A stretch of DNA of 64,000 nt from Parietichytrium sp. I65-24A (GCA_012862575.1 BLSF01000056.1:124001-188000), one strand, 5' to 3'; shown: positions 9,673-20,814, numbered from the stretch's first letter. Numbers and translations are program-made. Notes: generated from the letters alone by a model not told the origin.

Positions 9673-10411
9673 TCACTATCCTATCCCACCGTCCCTACCA
9701 TCACTTACCCCTCTGATCGTGTATTTCCAGCCTCTAATCATTGTCTGAGTCTCGACACCTCAGCCCGTGGGCTATCATAATTATGTCCATCATAGAAACA
9801 CAAGAAATTACACTCGTAACGGTCAAATCTCTTCTACCACGAAACCAATCCTCCAATTATAGAATTCAGATGATCTCCAACTTTGCAAACGCGAGAGTCG
9901 CGAGAGAGGGTTGTCATCGGCTGATCCAAGCCTCGCCCCACACATCTGTGTCGTTGTTTTGCTACCACACCCGGGTATGAGAGAGGGGAAACCAACCCCC
10001 AAGCCAAAAGTTAACGGAGCCAGTCACAGCGTCTGTTTGATAGTCTGGCTGTCTGGCAGCTCAGAGTCACGCTGATCTGCATCTTTCATAAGTTCATGTA
10101 TTGGCTGCGAGGACGTTGAAGAAACTCGCTACGACTGTGCACGTTGCAGGGATCAGGAAACTAAAAATTAAGAGGTTCGTTCTGGCGGCGATCAAGTCGA
10201 ATTTTGGCGCTGGCTGAGGCCAAGAGAGTGCACGCGAAGAGTGCCCGTTGGTCTCGCGCCAGGGCAGGGCCCGAGAGCATGACGTTGAAGACGAAGCGGG
10301 TTGCATAGCGTTGCCATCTCGGAGTTTATGCGTCAAGTTCATCGCGGCGCTGAGGTCGCGTGTGGTTAGGTGCTCATCCCCGACGAGCGGGGAGTGGCGA
10401 GCATCACAATC
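9673..10411. other. intergenic region upstream of the channel gene
   Basis: 739 bp between two + strand genes. No gene, RNA or notable repeat seen. The frame of the channel is open back to 10370, but its first codon there is GTG. Confidence 0.5.
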
Positions 10412-13400
10412 ATGAATGAGGGACGCAAAGGAACAGACACTGATTTACTCACGTCCTCCTCGCAGAATAGTATAGATGAGACGCGGCCCAGCAGCAGATT
10501 TCTGGCGCTGCTCACACGAGGAGCAAAGGTGGCCTACCATGACCCAGCCGTCTGGGCCGGATTGCCTCGTGCGGCCCTCCTGCGGGTTCGAGGTGAGCCC
10601 GTGGAGGGCGATCCGGGGCAGCTCATATTGGAGTTTGCCAGTTCCAAGGTCAGAATGTATAGAGAGCCGCTGACGTTCGACTTATCTAAATTAATTGCCG
10701 TCGTGCCTGGAGCGGAGACGACGACATTTCGGCGGACATCAAAGTATCAGTCGTCCGAGGAACAGATAGAGGGGTACCTAAATTCATTCTCTTTAATATT
10801 CGCCTCCAGCGATTCATCTGGCGGCGAGTCGTTCTCCGTGGACCTTGAAGTCCCGAGCTCGGAGGGAGGGGCAGCAAGGAGGAATCGGCTGGTGAGAGGC
10901 TTTAAGAAAACCTATGGCGCGGAGGAGACTGAGCTTCCTCCTCAGCATTTAATACAGCAGCCTGCTGACTGGGTGTCAAAGCTGCACAAGTTCACATTCG
11001 GCGGCTTTGCGACGTCGGTAATTTACGTCTGCATCTTCACCTCGATTGTGGTCATGGCAATCTCCACTCCGCTCTTGGATGTAGACAACGAATTAGCCGC
11101 TGCGAACGCGCTTCAGATCAGCGTCTGCAGTGTGCTGGAGCTAATCATTCTGATCATTTTCTCTGTAGAAATGGTCGCTAAACTCGTATCTCTGGAGAGT
11201 CTCGTGTACTACCTGTCGGATGCGTGGAACGTGTTGGATATGTCCATCGTGTTCATCAGTTGGATTTCCATGGCCGTGGATTCCTCAAGAAGCGCATCGT
11301 CAGACTCCAGTGGATCAATTAATCTAAGCTCACTTCGCGCGTTGCGAGCTCTTCGAGCGATTCGGGCTTTTCGAATCTTTGAAGGACTCAAGGAAGTCGT
11401 GGAAACGTTCCTTAAAACTGTGGTCGATATCTCCGGGGTATTGTTGGTGCTCTTCTACTTTCTAACGCTCTTTGCGCTATCCTCTGTGGAATTTTGGAAC
11501 CAGGACACGACCCGGCAATGTATGAACAACGCGGGAGCAGCTCTTATTCCAGCAGTCTATTGTCAAACTAATAATTCGTGCACGGGCAGTAGTCACTGTG
11601 GGACCGTGTCTGGGGCGTCGTCGCAATTTTCCACCTTCTTTATGGCACTGCAGACTCTCTACGCAGTGAGCTTCCGGGCTGGCGTCGGCAGTATCTTGCA
11701 GTCGATATTCACTGGAAGCGAAAAGACGGTCATAGAGAAGGTTATAGTTCTCATCTTCTTTGTTGCACTGAACCTGTTTTTATCAGCCATGGTACTAAAC
11801 GTGTTCGTCGCAACGACACGAAGTACGTATTCCTCCACCCGGCGAAAGAATGCGCTTTTGAAAGCCAGGCTAGCGGAGCGCCGGATGTTAATGCCCAGCC
11901 GTCGCAAAATTAGGCTCACTAAGATTTCGCCGGAGCCGCAAGCTGATCAAAAACCCATGCAAACTGAGAGTGACGCAGTTTCAAGCAAGCCTCTCATGAC
12001 GAGGCTTGCTGAAGGCAAAGCTTTGGATCGCTTGGTGAGCACTTGCATAGTCCTTAACGTTATTTGCCTGGGCCTGCCGTACACAAATCAGCCTGAAGCT
12101 CGACAAAATGTGCTGGAGACGATCGAAAAGGTTTTTGCCGGGGTTTTCGCGCTCGAAGCGGTCATTAAAATGGCTGCATTCAAAAAGCGATACTTTTTTA
12201 GCTGGTGGAACCTTTTTGACCTTGCACTGGTGCTCTTATCTGTATTTGACATGGCTTTTGGGGGCGTGGCAAATCTGACCTTCCTGCGTATGCTCCGGTT
12301 ATTGCGAATTTTGCGCCTTCTAAGAAAGAACAAAGAACTCATGCAAATCATCCACGCTATCATGAGTTCGCTGATCCCGATGGGAAATCTGATGCTGTTC
12401 TCCGTCGTGCTGTTTACAGTGTTTGCTATCATTGGTATGCAAATGTTTGGAGCAAAGATGAACCCGGTGTCGGCGGAAGATATGGTCGCGCAAAACAAGA
12501 CTTTTGCGGAGCTTTACAACCCCCCACAGTCAAACTTTGACACCTTTGGAAACTCCCTTCTCGCCCTATTCCAGGTCATGACAGGGGGTGCGATGTGGCC
12601 AATATTTTACAACGCCTCAGCTACTACCTCGGGCTGGTTTGCTCCGATATACTTTCTCGTTTTCTCGGTGTTCACTGGAGTTGTAGTCCTCAACTTCTTA
12701 GTTGTCCTCATTATGGCAGGCTTTGCAAAGTCAGAGCAACAACTCGAGGCGATGAGAAAAGCACGGGACGAAAAGATCCTGAAAGCGTTGCGCAAGCCGC
12801 CCTTACAACAAGAAATTAAAACTCCTCTTGCTCAGCCAATCTTGGAAAACGGTGAACTGGAAACGAGTTCATCTGAACAAGAGCCGCCCTCGAATTTTGC
12901 CGCTCGGGTGTCCAACAACCGATATTTTCAATCGTGTATAATGATATGCGTCATCGCCAGCTCCGTATTGCTTATATTCGAGTCTCCTGAGTATGCATCC
13001 GACGATCAAGTGCAGTTGCTGCTCAAGGTGATGGATCATGGCTCGACGGCCATCTTTACTTTGGAGCTAATTCTCAAAGTAGCAGGTTTTGGACCGCGTC
13101 AAGTCATCGCAGACCCTTGGAACCGGCTTGATATATTCATACTCTTGGTCGTATACTTGAGCATGTCCGGGGAAGGAAGCTCTGGAGTCGCTGTACTTCG
13201 AATCGGAAGAATTTTACGACCTCTCCGAATGGTGAAGCGAAACGAAGGAATGAAGGTCATCATCGAAGCTTTGCTCAAGGCTATGAGACCAGTTTCTTAC
13301 ACCGTCATTCTTTTGATGATATATTTCTATGCATTTGCAATCATGGGAATGCAGTTCTTTATGGGAGCTCTTCATTTCTGCTCCGACTCTCGCGTCACAA

Positions 13401-15316
13401 CCCAGGATAACTGTATAGGATTTTTCGTCGACTCGAGTGACGGCATTTTCAAGCCTCGCAAATGGAAGAACCCGCCATTCAGCTTTGACTCACTTGGCGC
13501 AGCACTCTCAGTTCTGGTTGAAATAGTATCGTTAAAAGGCTGGCCGGAGAAGCTATGGGTAATATACGCCGTCGGGCCGGGGTTCACCTTATACCTGGTG
13601 GTGTTCATCTTCTTTGGCAGCTTCTTTTTCATGAAGGTGTTTGTGGGAGTCATTGTTGGCACATTTAGGTCTTACAGTGGAAAGCTCTTGTTGACGCCAA
13701 AACAGCTCCAGTGGATGGAGATGAGGCGAGTCATGCAGCGCATGCAGCCGCATATGCAACCGCCCAAGCATGCCGCTCGGAGAGTGTGCCATTATCTGGT
13801 GACCCGAATGAACGTTGACCTTGCACTGAGCATCGTGACAATTGTGAATCTGGCAGCCATCGGCGTTATGCAGAGCCTGGACCTCACGCAACTTTACTCG
13901 CCAATTTCAACGTTTTTTTCTTTGCTGTACCTTGGATGTCACTTACTGTGCCTCCTTGCCCACGGGCCGACAAGGTTTTACTTTCGCCGGGCGTATGAGC
14001 CTCACAGCCGCCGACACTATCTGGTCACCAGTGGGTCAAACGTGTACGACGGGATTTCTGCAGTCGCTTGTCTTTTAATTTCGCGGGAGGTGACGACGTT
14101 TTTGTCACCGGCGCTGATTCCCGTGGTCCGATCGCTGGACTTTTCGAGACTGGAACGCGTATCTGCCAAAGTCAACACCAGAATGCACCAAATTCTCCAG
14201 GTTCTTTCAGAGTGTTTCCCGGCAATTGCAAACGTTACTTTCGTTCTGTCGATGTTTCTGTTCATATACGCCATTCTCGGAATGCAATTGTTTGCGCAAG
14301 TCAAGTTCGGCTCGGTAGTCGGCTCGCAAGCGAGTTTTTACACTTTCTCAGAATCGTACTTGACGCTGTTCCAGATCATTGCCGGTGACAACTGGATCAC
14401 CATGAAGAGGGAGTATGCGATCAGCTCGCCCTACTGCCAAGAGAGTAAGGACTGTGGATCCCCGGATGCATCCGGCGCGTTCTTTATATCGTTCTACCTC
14501 TTCAGCTTTGGAGTGTTTTTAAACCTGTACGCTGCGACCATCGTGGACTCGTACGAATCGAGATCAAAAACGTCTACAATTCAGTGGGACCTCAAGCAGG
14601 CGGACTTTGAGCGTTTCGAGACTTGTTGGAGGGAGTTTGATCACGGCGCAACCGGACGTATCGGTGTCAAACAGTTCAGATCTCTCTTCTTTGCTGTCGG
14701 TGTGCCCTTTTCGTCTGTGCACGAGACTGAATGGAGCGAGAAACAGAAAAACGAACAGTACAATCGAGCACGTCTCGAGCTGTTCCCTTATATCAAGACG
14801 GACATGGCTTGCAGCTTGACTAATCGTGAAATAGGTCCAGCCCATCGAGGCTGCCCTAGTGCTGGCTTCTTTGAATGTCTCGAAGTAATTGTTACTGTAA
14901 ATGTTGCCTTGGAGGGATACTCTACAGAGGAAAAACTTGAGCGACTTCGACAGATTAAGTTTGTTCGGGAGAGCCTTGCCGCTATGCGAATTCAAGCATT
15001 TTATAAGGGAATACTGCAGAGGAAAAACTTCACAGCACTGCTATTGGCTTGCTCTTCGAGCGACTTTAGGGGGCTCGGAGAGGAAGGAAGGATCAACCGC
15101 ATCGAAAAGTGTTATTTGGAGCGCTTCGGAACTCAGATGGCTTCCAAGGTCAGCCTATGGAGCACCACGGGCCCAAAGAACGAGATTGCTTTTGACAATA
15201 TTGAGCTCGCAAGGAAGGGCAACGACGCGATTTCGCATGCGAGAAAACGAGCGAGCATCCAGTCTCTTCTGGAAGAGATCAACATGGACGCAATCATGAA
15301 GGAACGGAAATGTTGA
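10412..15316 (+). CDS. four-domain voltage-gated cation channel (CaV/NaV/NALCN superfamily), 1,634 aa
   Basis: Plasma-membrane pore-forming alpha subunit, intronless. First ATG is 10412. Four 6TM repeats are visible. S4 voltage sensors: domain I R309-R321 with Arg every third residue (SLRALRALRAIRAFRIF), II R626-R638 (FLRMLRLLRILRLLRK), III R930-R943 (VLRIGRILRPLRMVKR); domain IV is degenerate (VVRSLDFSRLERVSAK). Pore loops: I YAVSFRAGVGS, II FQVMTGGAMWP, III VSLKGWPEKLW, IV FQIIAGDNWITM. Aligned by eye to CaV (EEEE) and NaV (DEKA), the selectivity positions read R422/G726/K1042/D1326. After domain IV come an EF-hand-like segment (REFDHGATGRIGVKQFRSLF, ~1406-1426) and an IQ motif (RIQAFYKGILQRK, ~1526-1539), both standard for the superfamily. 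Ion choice cannot be predicted; AATAAA at 15452-15457 may end the transcript. Confidence 0.9.
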   Translation: MNEGRKGTDTDLLTSSSQNSIDETRPSSRFLALLTRGAKVAYHDPAVWAGLPRAALLRVRGEPVEGDPGQLILEFASSKVRMYREPLTFDLSKLIAVVPGAETTTFRRTSKYQSSEEQIEGYLNSFSLIFASSDSSGGESFSVDLEVPSSEGGAARRNRLVRGFKKTYGAEETELPPQHLIQQPADWVSKLHKFTFGGFATSVIYVCIFTSIVVMAISTPLLDVDNELAAANALQISVCSVLELIILIIFSVEMVAKLVSLESLVYYLSDAWNVLDMSIVFISWISMAVDSSRSASSDSSGSINLSSLRALRALRAIRAFRIFEGLKEVVETFLKTVVDISGVLLVLFYFLTLFALSSVEFWNQDTTRQCMNNAGAALIPAVYCQTNNSCTGSSHCGTVSGASSQFSTFFMALQTLYAVSFRAGVGSILQSIFTGSEKTVIEKVIVLIFFVALNLFLSAMVLNVFVATTRSTYSSTRRKNALLKARLAERRMLMPSRRKIRLTKISPEPQADQKPMQTESDAVSSKPLMTRLAEGKALDRLVSTCIVLNVICLGLPYTNQPEARQNVLETIEKVFAGVFALEAVIKMAAFKKRYFFSWWNLFDLALVLLSVFDMAFGGVANLTFLRMLRLLRILRLLRKNKELMQIIHAIMSSLIPMGNLMLFSVVLFTVFAIIGMQMFGAKMNPVSAEDMVAQNKTFAELYNPPQSNFDTFGNSLLALFQVMTGGAMWPIFYNASATTSGWFAPIYFLVFSVFTGVVVLNFLVVLIMAGFAKSEQQLEAMRKARDEKILKALRKPPLQQEIKTPLAQPILENGELETSSSEQEPPSNFAARVSNNRYFQSCIMICVIASSVLLIFESPEYASDDQVQLLLKVMDHGSTAIFTLELILKVAGFGPRQVIADPWNRLDIFILLVVYLSMSGEGSSGVAVLRIGRILRPLRMVKRNEGMKVIIEALLKAMRPVSYTVILLMIYFYAFAIMGMQFFMGALHFCSDSRVTTQDNCIGFFVDSSDGIFKPRKWKNPPFSFDSLGAALSVLVEIVSLKGWPEKLWVIYAVGPGFTLYLVVFIFFGSFFFMKVFVGVIVGTFRSYSGKLLLTPKQLQWMEMRRVMQRMQPHMQPPKHAARRVCHYLVTRMNVDLALSIVTIVNLAAIGVMQSLDLTQLYSPISTFFSLLYLGCHLLCLLAHGPTRFYFRRAYEPHSRRHYLVTSGSNVYDGISAVACLLISREVTTFLSPALIPVVRSLDFSRLERVSAKVNTRMHQILQVLSECFPAIANVTFVLSMFLFIYAILGMQLFAQVKFGSVVGSQASFYTFSESYLTLFQIIAGDNWITMKREYAISSPYCQESKDCGSPDASGAFFISFYLFSFGVFLNLYAATIVDSYESRSKTSTIQWDLKQADFERFETCWREFDHGATGRIGVKQFRSLFFAVGVPFSSVHETEWSEKQKNEQYNRARLELFPYIKTDMACSLTNREIGPAHRGCPSAGFFECLEVIVTVNVALEGYSTEEKLERLRQIKFVRESLAAMRIQAFYKGILQRKNFTALLLACSSSDFRGLGEEGRINRIEKCYLERFGTQMASKVSLWSTTGPKNEIAFDNIELARKGNDAISHARKRASIQSLLEEINMDAIMKERKC

Positions 15317-15499
15317 ATGCAAGGTTCTTCTCCATTTTTCGTTTTGAAAGTTCGTACTAGTATAATTTCACAACCAGAGTCGAGTAAAATGTTGAAAATT
15401 GGCATTCACGATCGCTCTTGTTGTTTCATCGATGGAGAAGAAGGAATCAGTAATAAAGAAATCATGTTGAGTTCTCCGACTATCAACTAAAAGGAGGTA

Positions 15500-18400
15500 T
15501 CACTTCATGACTGGCAATGCGAAACCCCCGGATGCCAGGATGAGCCGTTCGTTGATAAATTGAATAAAGTGGATCGGAGTGTACTTTGTGGGAAATGTCC
15601 GATATTGTGGAGGCTGCTGCGTCTTCGGGAGGGCCAAAATTTTCCGCCTCTCGCCGGCTTCGCCGAGTTTCTCCGCATATGGGTCTTGATTGTTTGCAGC
15701 AAGCAAATGAGCCAAGCTGTTCTTGCCCCAGATGGTGTTGGTCTCGTACACGCGCACGGACCCATCGGCGCACCCGGTTGCAAAGTAGTCATAACTGGGC
15801 GAGACGGAGATGCTATTGATTGGAGAAATGTGATCTTCAAGCACCATAACTCGCTCTCCAGATGCGAAATCATAAACGATGGCAAGGTGATCTTGCCCTC
15901 CAGACACCAAGTAACGACCCGACGAGACCCAGGCAATACAGTTGATTCCCGAAACATGCCCTGTATAGAGTCTCACGTTCTCCCCGGAGGTGACATCCCA
16001 AACCCGAACCGTCTTATCGCTCGATCCAGTGGCGACGTACTTACAATTTGGGTGCCATGACACGCAATTTACATCCGACAGGTGGCCGTGGAAGATTCGC
16101 AGCGGCTCTGGTCGCTCCACGCACCAAAGTCGCGACACGCCATCGTAGCCTCCCGAGACAAAGTAGTACCCTACCGGACTGAATTTGACATCCCATACGG
16201 GGCAGAGCTGACTTGGCCGCGGCCTAAAGGCAAAGACGTTTCTCCAGGCTCCCTGGCGAAACTTGCTCAGATTATGTGACTTCTTCTTTTGACGCTTCGA
16301 AGTGGTCTCATTTCCCGTATCGGTGCTCTCTGCGCCCTCGTCTCCTGGGCTGGTGGATCGCAGCTCCCGAAAATACATCCAGAGTCGTATGGTGCCATCT
16401 TCCGACGCAGTCAGTAGACTTTCTCCGTCGGGGCTGAGACTGCAAGCGTAGACAGGACCAGAGTGCCCAATAAGATCTTCGCAAATTGGTTCCGAGCTGA
16501 TCAGCTCCGGTTCCTCCAAAGGAGGGCTTGGCGCAACAGGCGCGGCTCCGTTGCTTGACGGGGCGGAGCTTGGCGCCCCTGGCCCAGTGCCGTTTGAGCC
16601 TTCCCCAGGCTTGTTTCCTCCAGGCGGCGCGGAAGTACTGCCAATTCCTGCACTCGTTGCTGGTGGTGGTTGCTTTTTGGCTTCACGAGGGTAGTACCAA
16701 ACTCGGCAAATCGAGTCGTCAAAACCGGCAGCAAAGACCTTTCCTTCTTGTGCACAATCAACGCAAATAAGCGCATCGTGTGCGTTCAAGAAGGTTTGCA
16801 AAGCAACAGAGGGCCAAGGCAACCTCTCTCCAGCTGGCAGCGCGGCGGACTGCTGAAAACCGACAGAATCGCTAATTTCTCGCGCCAGGAGCTGAGTGCG
16901 CTCCCCGAGGGTGCCGATAACCAATTCCTCTGGCTCGACGTTGGCGAGTCTGAGCGACTCCATAATTGTGGTTCTTAGATCATCATAATATTTGTCGGAC
17001 CAGTCTGGATGTGCTTCTTTTGGAGCGGTGTGATTCGTTTTCACTTTCTTCTTCTCTTTCACCTTGGCCAAGGACACATTCTCGTCGGGAGCAGCCTCCG
17101 TGTTGTCCAGAGCCATAACGTGGCGGTCAAGTTTGGTGACTCGACTAGCGACGCTGACAATGGTTCCACCATACTCCATTCTGATCATGATTGCCTGCTC
17201 GGGCTTCTTTGCATCGGCAGCAGGCTCGTCTACTCTCTTGTATTCCTCTGGTATCTGAGGAAAGCTCTTTGCAAGCGCTTGCGCCCCAGTAGCTCCGTTC
17301 AAGAATGCCTTGAAGACAGCTGGTACGAACCATTGAACAGGCCGAACTTTTAGTGACCGCAACATGGCGGGGTCCAAGCCGGAGAGCACCGGTGCAGCAG
17401 CGTCCATCTCCAGTATTCCAGTAATTGGTCGTCCAAAACAAGACACGTTTTGTTTCGTTTCTCCAATATGAATGTCGATGGAGTTGTTGACGATGTTCAT
17501 TATAGGAAGGAGGTTGTGGTCCATGAAGAAAGACATAAGCAATTCGCACGAGTAATTTCTGATCCGAAGCTGAAATTTACCTCGAAGAATTCTTTGAGCG
17601 ACATTCGGCTCCTCCACAAGCTCGGCGCTGGTGATCCCGGCAAGCTCTCGCAGATCATCGCCGTGATTGTGCGCGTGGTCCTCTTTAAACGCCTCGCGAA
17701 ACGCCACTGCGCTGTGAACATTGTCTGTCTTTATCAGTGCAATATAGCTGTGAACGAACACGACCCACAAAACGGGCCACAATTCGTCGCGAAATTCATC
17801 TAATGTGTGAATTAACCAATCCCGAAATACCTCGTAACCGTTGATTAACGTGTCCAGCTGGGGCGAGGAATAGCGAGCTCGTTTCATCGGCGTCCCCTGA
17901 TTTATCTCGTCTAACAATGCGTTCGCAGTTCTCGTGAATCCCTGGTGGTAAACATATTCCACCAGAACACTGTTCAGGCCTGTCTTCGCTGGGCCGGAGG
18001 TCTGTGGCAAAAGAACTGCGGGCAAAGGTTTGGAGGTATCTAGCGGCCTGGTCCCTGTTCTCTCCGGAACGGAGGAGGCTGCAGAGCTCCCCACAATTGG
18101 CCCCGTTGCCTTAGAGACGCCACTGGAGGCCCCTCCGGGAACACCAGTCGCAGCGGGCGTCCCCCCTGCTGCACCCGTTCCAGATAATTGCATTGGCACT
18201 GCTGCGTTCCCAGGGACAGCCTTTCCTGCTCCTTTCAATGCACTTGGAACAGAAGTAGTAGGGGTCTGGCTTGTCGGAAAATTCGTCGATTGTTTGGAAG
18301 GGTCAATTTTTTGAGCTTGAGTTGGAGCCTGTTGCGCCGAGAATGCGGGCGGCATACCCACGGACCCTTTCGAGGGAAGAGATCCCGAAGGAGTATTGCC

Positions 18401-18841
18401 AATATTCTGCCCACTGGTAATTCCCGGTGAAGGACCTCCAGACACAGGTTTCCCTGAACCGCTTGGCGTGATTGGACCAGCGCTTGTCGGAGTAATCTGC
18501 CCTGCCCCACTCAACGTACCTTGGCCGCCATTGGCCGGCATCATATAACCGGAGGCGGACGGTCCACTTATGCCTTGCATCATTTGACCTGGCGCAGACT
18601 GACCACTAATACCCGGCATCATCTGACCAGGTGTAGATTGACCAACACTTCCTGACATCGTTTGGCCAGGCACAGATTGCCCACTGATGCCCGGCATCAT
18701 TTGACCAGGTGCAGATTGTCCACCATTGCCTGACACCATTTGACCGGGCGCAGGATGTCCAGGGCCACCTGGTGGGGTTTGCCCGCCTTCCCCAGGTATT
18801 AGGAGCACCTTTTTCCCGCTCTTGCCCGGTCCTCCGCTCAT
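15500..18841 (-). CDS. TAF5: TFIID/SAGA subunit TAF5 with extended repetitive N-terminus, 1,113 aa
   Basis: Core component of TFIID (and SAGA in some lineages) that scaffolds histone-fold TAFs in the nucleus. Single exon, ATG at 18841. Residues 1-280 are Gly/Pro/Ser/Gln-rich, including six 13-residue repeats (residues 32-109). A LisH motif lies at ~288-312 (LNSVLVEYVYHQGFTRTANA). The TAF5 NTD2 helical dimerisation domain spans ~336-466 (FRDWLIHTLDEFRDELWPVL ... FFMDHNLLPIMNIVNN). WD40 repeats fill ~685-1108 with the usual GH...D...W D spacing (IGHSGPVYACSLSPDG; YDGVSRLWCVE; SSDKTVRVWDV; GQDHLAIVYDF). At 1,113 residues it is longer than typical TAF5 (600-800), owing to the N-terminal extension and a Gly/Ser/Pro-rich insert (~725-775) within the propeller region. 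It ends convergently with the channel gene, 183 bp apart. Confidence 0.93.
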   Translation of the reverse strand: MSGGPGKSGKKVLLIPGEGGQTPPGGPGHPAPGQMVSGNGGQSAPGQMMPGISGQSVPGQTMSGSVGQSTPGQMMPGISGQSAPGQMMQGISGPSASGYMMPANGGQGTLSGAGQITPTSAGPITPSGSGKPVSGGPSPGITSGQNIGNTPSGSLPSKGSVGMPPAFSAQQAPTQAQKIDPSKQSTNFPTSQTPTTSVPSALKGAGKAVPGNAAVPMQLSGTGAAGGTPAATGVPGGASSGVSKATGPIVGSSAASSVPERTGTRPLDTSKPLPAVLLPQTSGPAKTGLNSVLVEYVYHQGFTRTANALLDEINQGTPMKRARYSSPQLDTLINGYEVFRDWLIHTLDEFRDELWPVLWVVFVHSYIALIKTDNVHSAVAFREAFKEDHAHNHGDDLRELAGITSAELVEEPNVAQRILRGKFQLRIRNYSCELLMSFFMDHNLLPIMNIVNNSIDIHIGETKQNVSCFGRPITGILEMDAAAPVLSGLDPAMLRSLKVRPVQWFVPAVFKAFLNGATGAQALAKSFPQIPEEYKRVDEPAADAKKPEQAIMIRMEYGGTIVSVASRVTKLDRHVMALDNTEAAPDENVSLAKVKEKKKVKTNHTAPKEAHPDWSDKYYDDLRTTIMESLRLANVEPEELVIGTLGERTQLLAREISDSVGFQQSAALPAGERLPWPSVALQTFLNAHDALICVDCAQEGKVFAAGFDDSICRVWYYPREAKKQPPPATSAGIGSTSAPPGGNKPGEGSNGTGPGAPSSAPSSNGAAPVAPSPPLEEPELISSEPICEDLIGHSGPVYACSLSPDGESLLTASEDGTIRLWMYFRELRSTSPGDEGAESTDTGNETTSKRQKKKSHNLSKFRQGAWRNVFAFRPRPSQLCPVWDVKFSPVGYYFVSGGYDGVSRLWCVERPEPLRIFHGHLSDVNCVSWHPNCKYVATGSSDKTVRVWDVTSGENVRLYTGHVSGINCIAWVSSGRYLVSGGQDHLAIVYDFASGERVMVLEDHISPINSISVSPSYDYFATGCADGSVRVYETNTIWGKNSLAHLLAANNQDPYAEKLGEAGERRKILALPKTQQPPQYRTFPTKYTPIHFIQFINERLILASGGFALPVMK
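18515..18748 (-). repeat. 39-bp coding tandem repeat (6 units) in TAF5
   Basis: Encodes six copies of a 13-residue unit, consensus PGQMMPGISGQSA, at residues 32-109 of TAF5. Units differ by a few substitutions and are all in frame, so the repeat expands or contracts without breaking the gene. Confidence 0.85.
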
Positions 18842-19140
18842 CTCCGCTCAGCCTACTGCGGCCACCGAATCACTGACACCCGAGACCCAAGCGTTGCAAA
18901 ATACTCGCTGCTCGCTACACTCTTTGGTGACTAACCCTCGCCAAATCAACTCTTTCTTCCTGATTGCTTGTCTATGCGTTTGTCTCATGTATATACATAA
19001 AAGCTACAGGTCAAGGAAGCTTTACCGACCAGCAAATCTGCTGGGCTCCAACCTGACAACTATTCCTCCCAAGACAGAAGATGGATGGCTCACAACTCCG
19101 ATATCAAACAGAGGAGCTCCCGTCCCCAGCTCTTCAGAGA

Positions 19141-19380
19141 AACACACACACAAACACACACACACACAATCCGAAGAAATCCACAGCAGACAAGCAGACA
19201 AGCAGACGGAGCGGAAAGAAAAAAAACAAAGAAACAAACGAACAAACAAACCAACAAACAAACAAATACCGTCTTTGTGCAGGTGATCCTGGTGCGCGCC
19301 GCCCTCCTCTGCTTTCCTTGGCTATTTTTATTGCGCTCGTTTTCCTCTTTTTACCCTCTCTCTCTCTCTCTCTCTCTCTC
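19141..19380. repeat. (CA)n, (ACAA)n and (CT)n microsatellites upstream of TAF5
   Basis: Three separate simple-sequence tracts: CA at 19141-19168, ACAA at 19226-19266 and an uninterrupted CT run at 19354-19380. They lie 300-540 bp upstream of the TAF5 start. Confidence 0.9.
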
Positions 19381-20814
19381 GCTCGCTCTGTCTGTCTCCT
19401 TCTCTCTCTGCGACAATCGCTGTGTGTTTTAGTTTGTTTGGGTCTTTTCGTCTTTTGGTTTGATCTCAGAAGAGCTTTTGATTGGGGTTAGTGGTTTGGA
19501 CTACTGGTGCTAGTGTCCTCGAGTACCGAGGGTTAGGAGAGGATTAGATTTGGGTGGATTTAGAAGGATTTTTTCCCTCATTTGTTTTGGAATTCGTTGT
19601 TCATTTTGGCGCTCTTTTCGAAGCCTTTTCTGGGATTTTTTTTTTGTTGGTGGGGATCTTGCTTCAGAATTCAAGTTAGGAATTTGGATTTTTTGCACCT
19701 GGCTGTGAAAGGCGGGTGGGATCGTGATGCTCGACTTGGTGAATGAGTGGATGAATGAATGAATGCATGCATGCAGAACATGGGCTTCCGGTTTGCGAAA
19801 ACGTGTCGTGTGAAGTGCTGGCGTATTTTGGCGTGTGAGAAAATCATGATGTTCGAGAACGTGTCGGACATGCACGGATGGCATCTCGTACATCGGAAAT
19901 AACAGTGTTATTTGATGCGTTTTGCTTCGTGAAGTGCGAGAAGGAGCGCGCAAAGTAGAACTGAAAAATCAAACGAATACCTCATGCGGCGCTGCTTCTC
20001 GTAGATTTCCATGGGAACCAACCACAACATCGAAGCAATGCGGAGACCCTTTATGAGACCTCTGTCACTGACTGTCAATAAACATAAACATAAATCTTGC
20101 TTTCTTGCTTCATACACTCGGAGGCTTGAACTGATGCATGCCTTTCTGGTGCTCAATAGTTCCATACTCTGTGTGATGATCAAGCGCATAGACCTCGCCG
20201 ATGCCATGAGCATAAGCTTACATTTGAAGAGAGAGTTGATTCCGTCAATTGAGCGACCTTTCAATTCGATTCTGAGCCTCCATCTCGAGCTTCGTCTTCA
20301 ATTAAACAAAAGGGTCCAAAGTGGTGAAAACTAGATCGAATCGGTTCCTCGAAGTTGGCGTTTTGTGGCAGCTGGGAGTCGGAGTCGAGCTACCTAAAAA
20401 GCTCAATGACTACTGACTAGCTGAGAGACATGTTCTCACCTCCGAGTCCCCAAACCTTCCAAGGAGCAGGAAAGAGATCATCACAATCACCATGTCCCGC
20501 CTCCACTCGCACAACTAACTGCTCTTATGTCGTAAAATTGGTGGGCGATGTTGTGGATTGAAAGCGTTTAAGAAGCTGCAACAAGATGGGGCGGTCAAAG
20601 TGTAGCTTTTACCGTGGTTTCTCGGAAACGAAACATACTGCAGCATTGCTTATATCTCTCCTCTCTCATAGCTCGAGTCAAAGTCGTGTGCGATGTCTTC
20701 CCGTTATGCAATTCCTGCTTGCACCCACACTCTCTCTCGTACTCTTGCACTCATTGAGTGGCATGAGAGCCGTTGGGCGAACATGTGTGACTTCCCGTCA
20801 CTCACAAGCCGCCG

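Noticed and set aside
10370-10411. Extended N-terminus of the channel (14 more residues)
   Set aside because: The first codon is GTG; the first ATG is at 10412. The same reasoning moved the starts of the helical-repeat, nucleotidyltransferase, VPS13 and RNase T2 genes to their first ATG.
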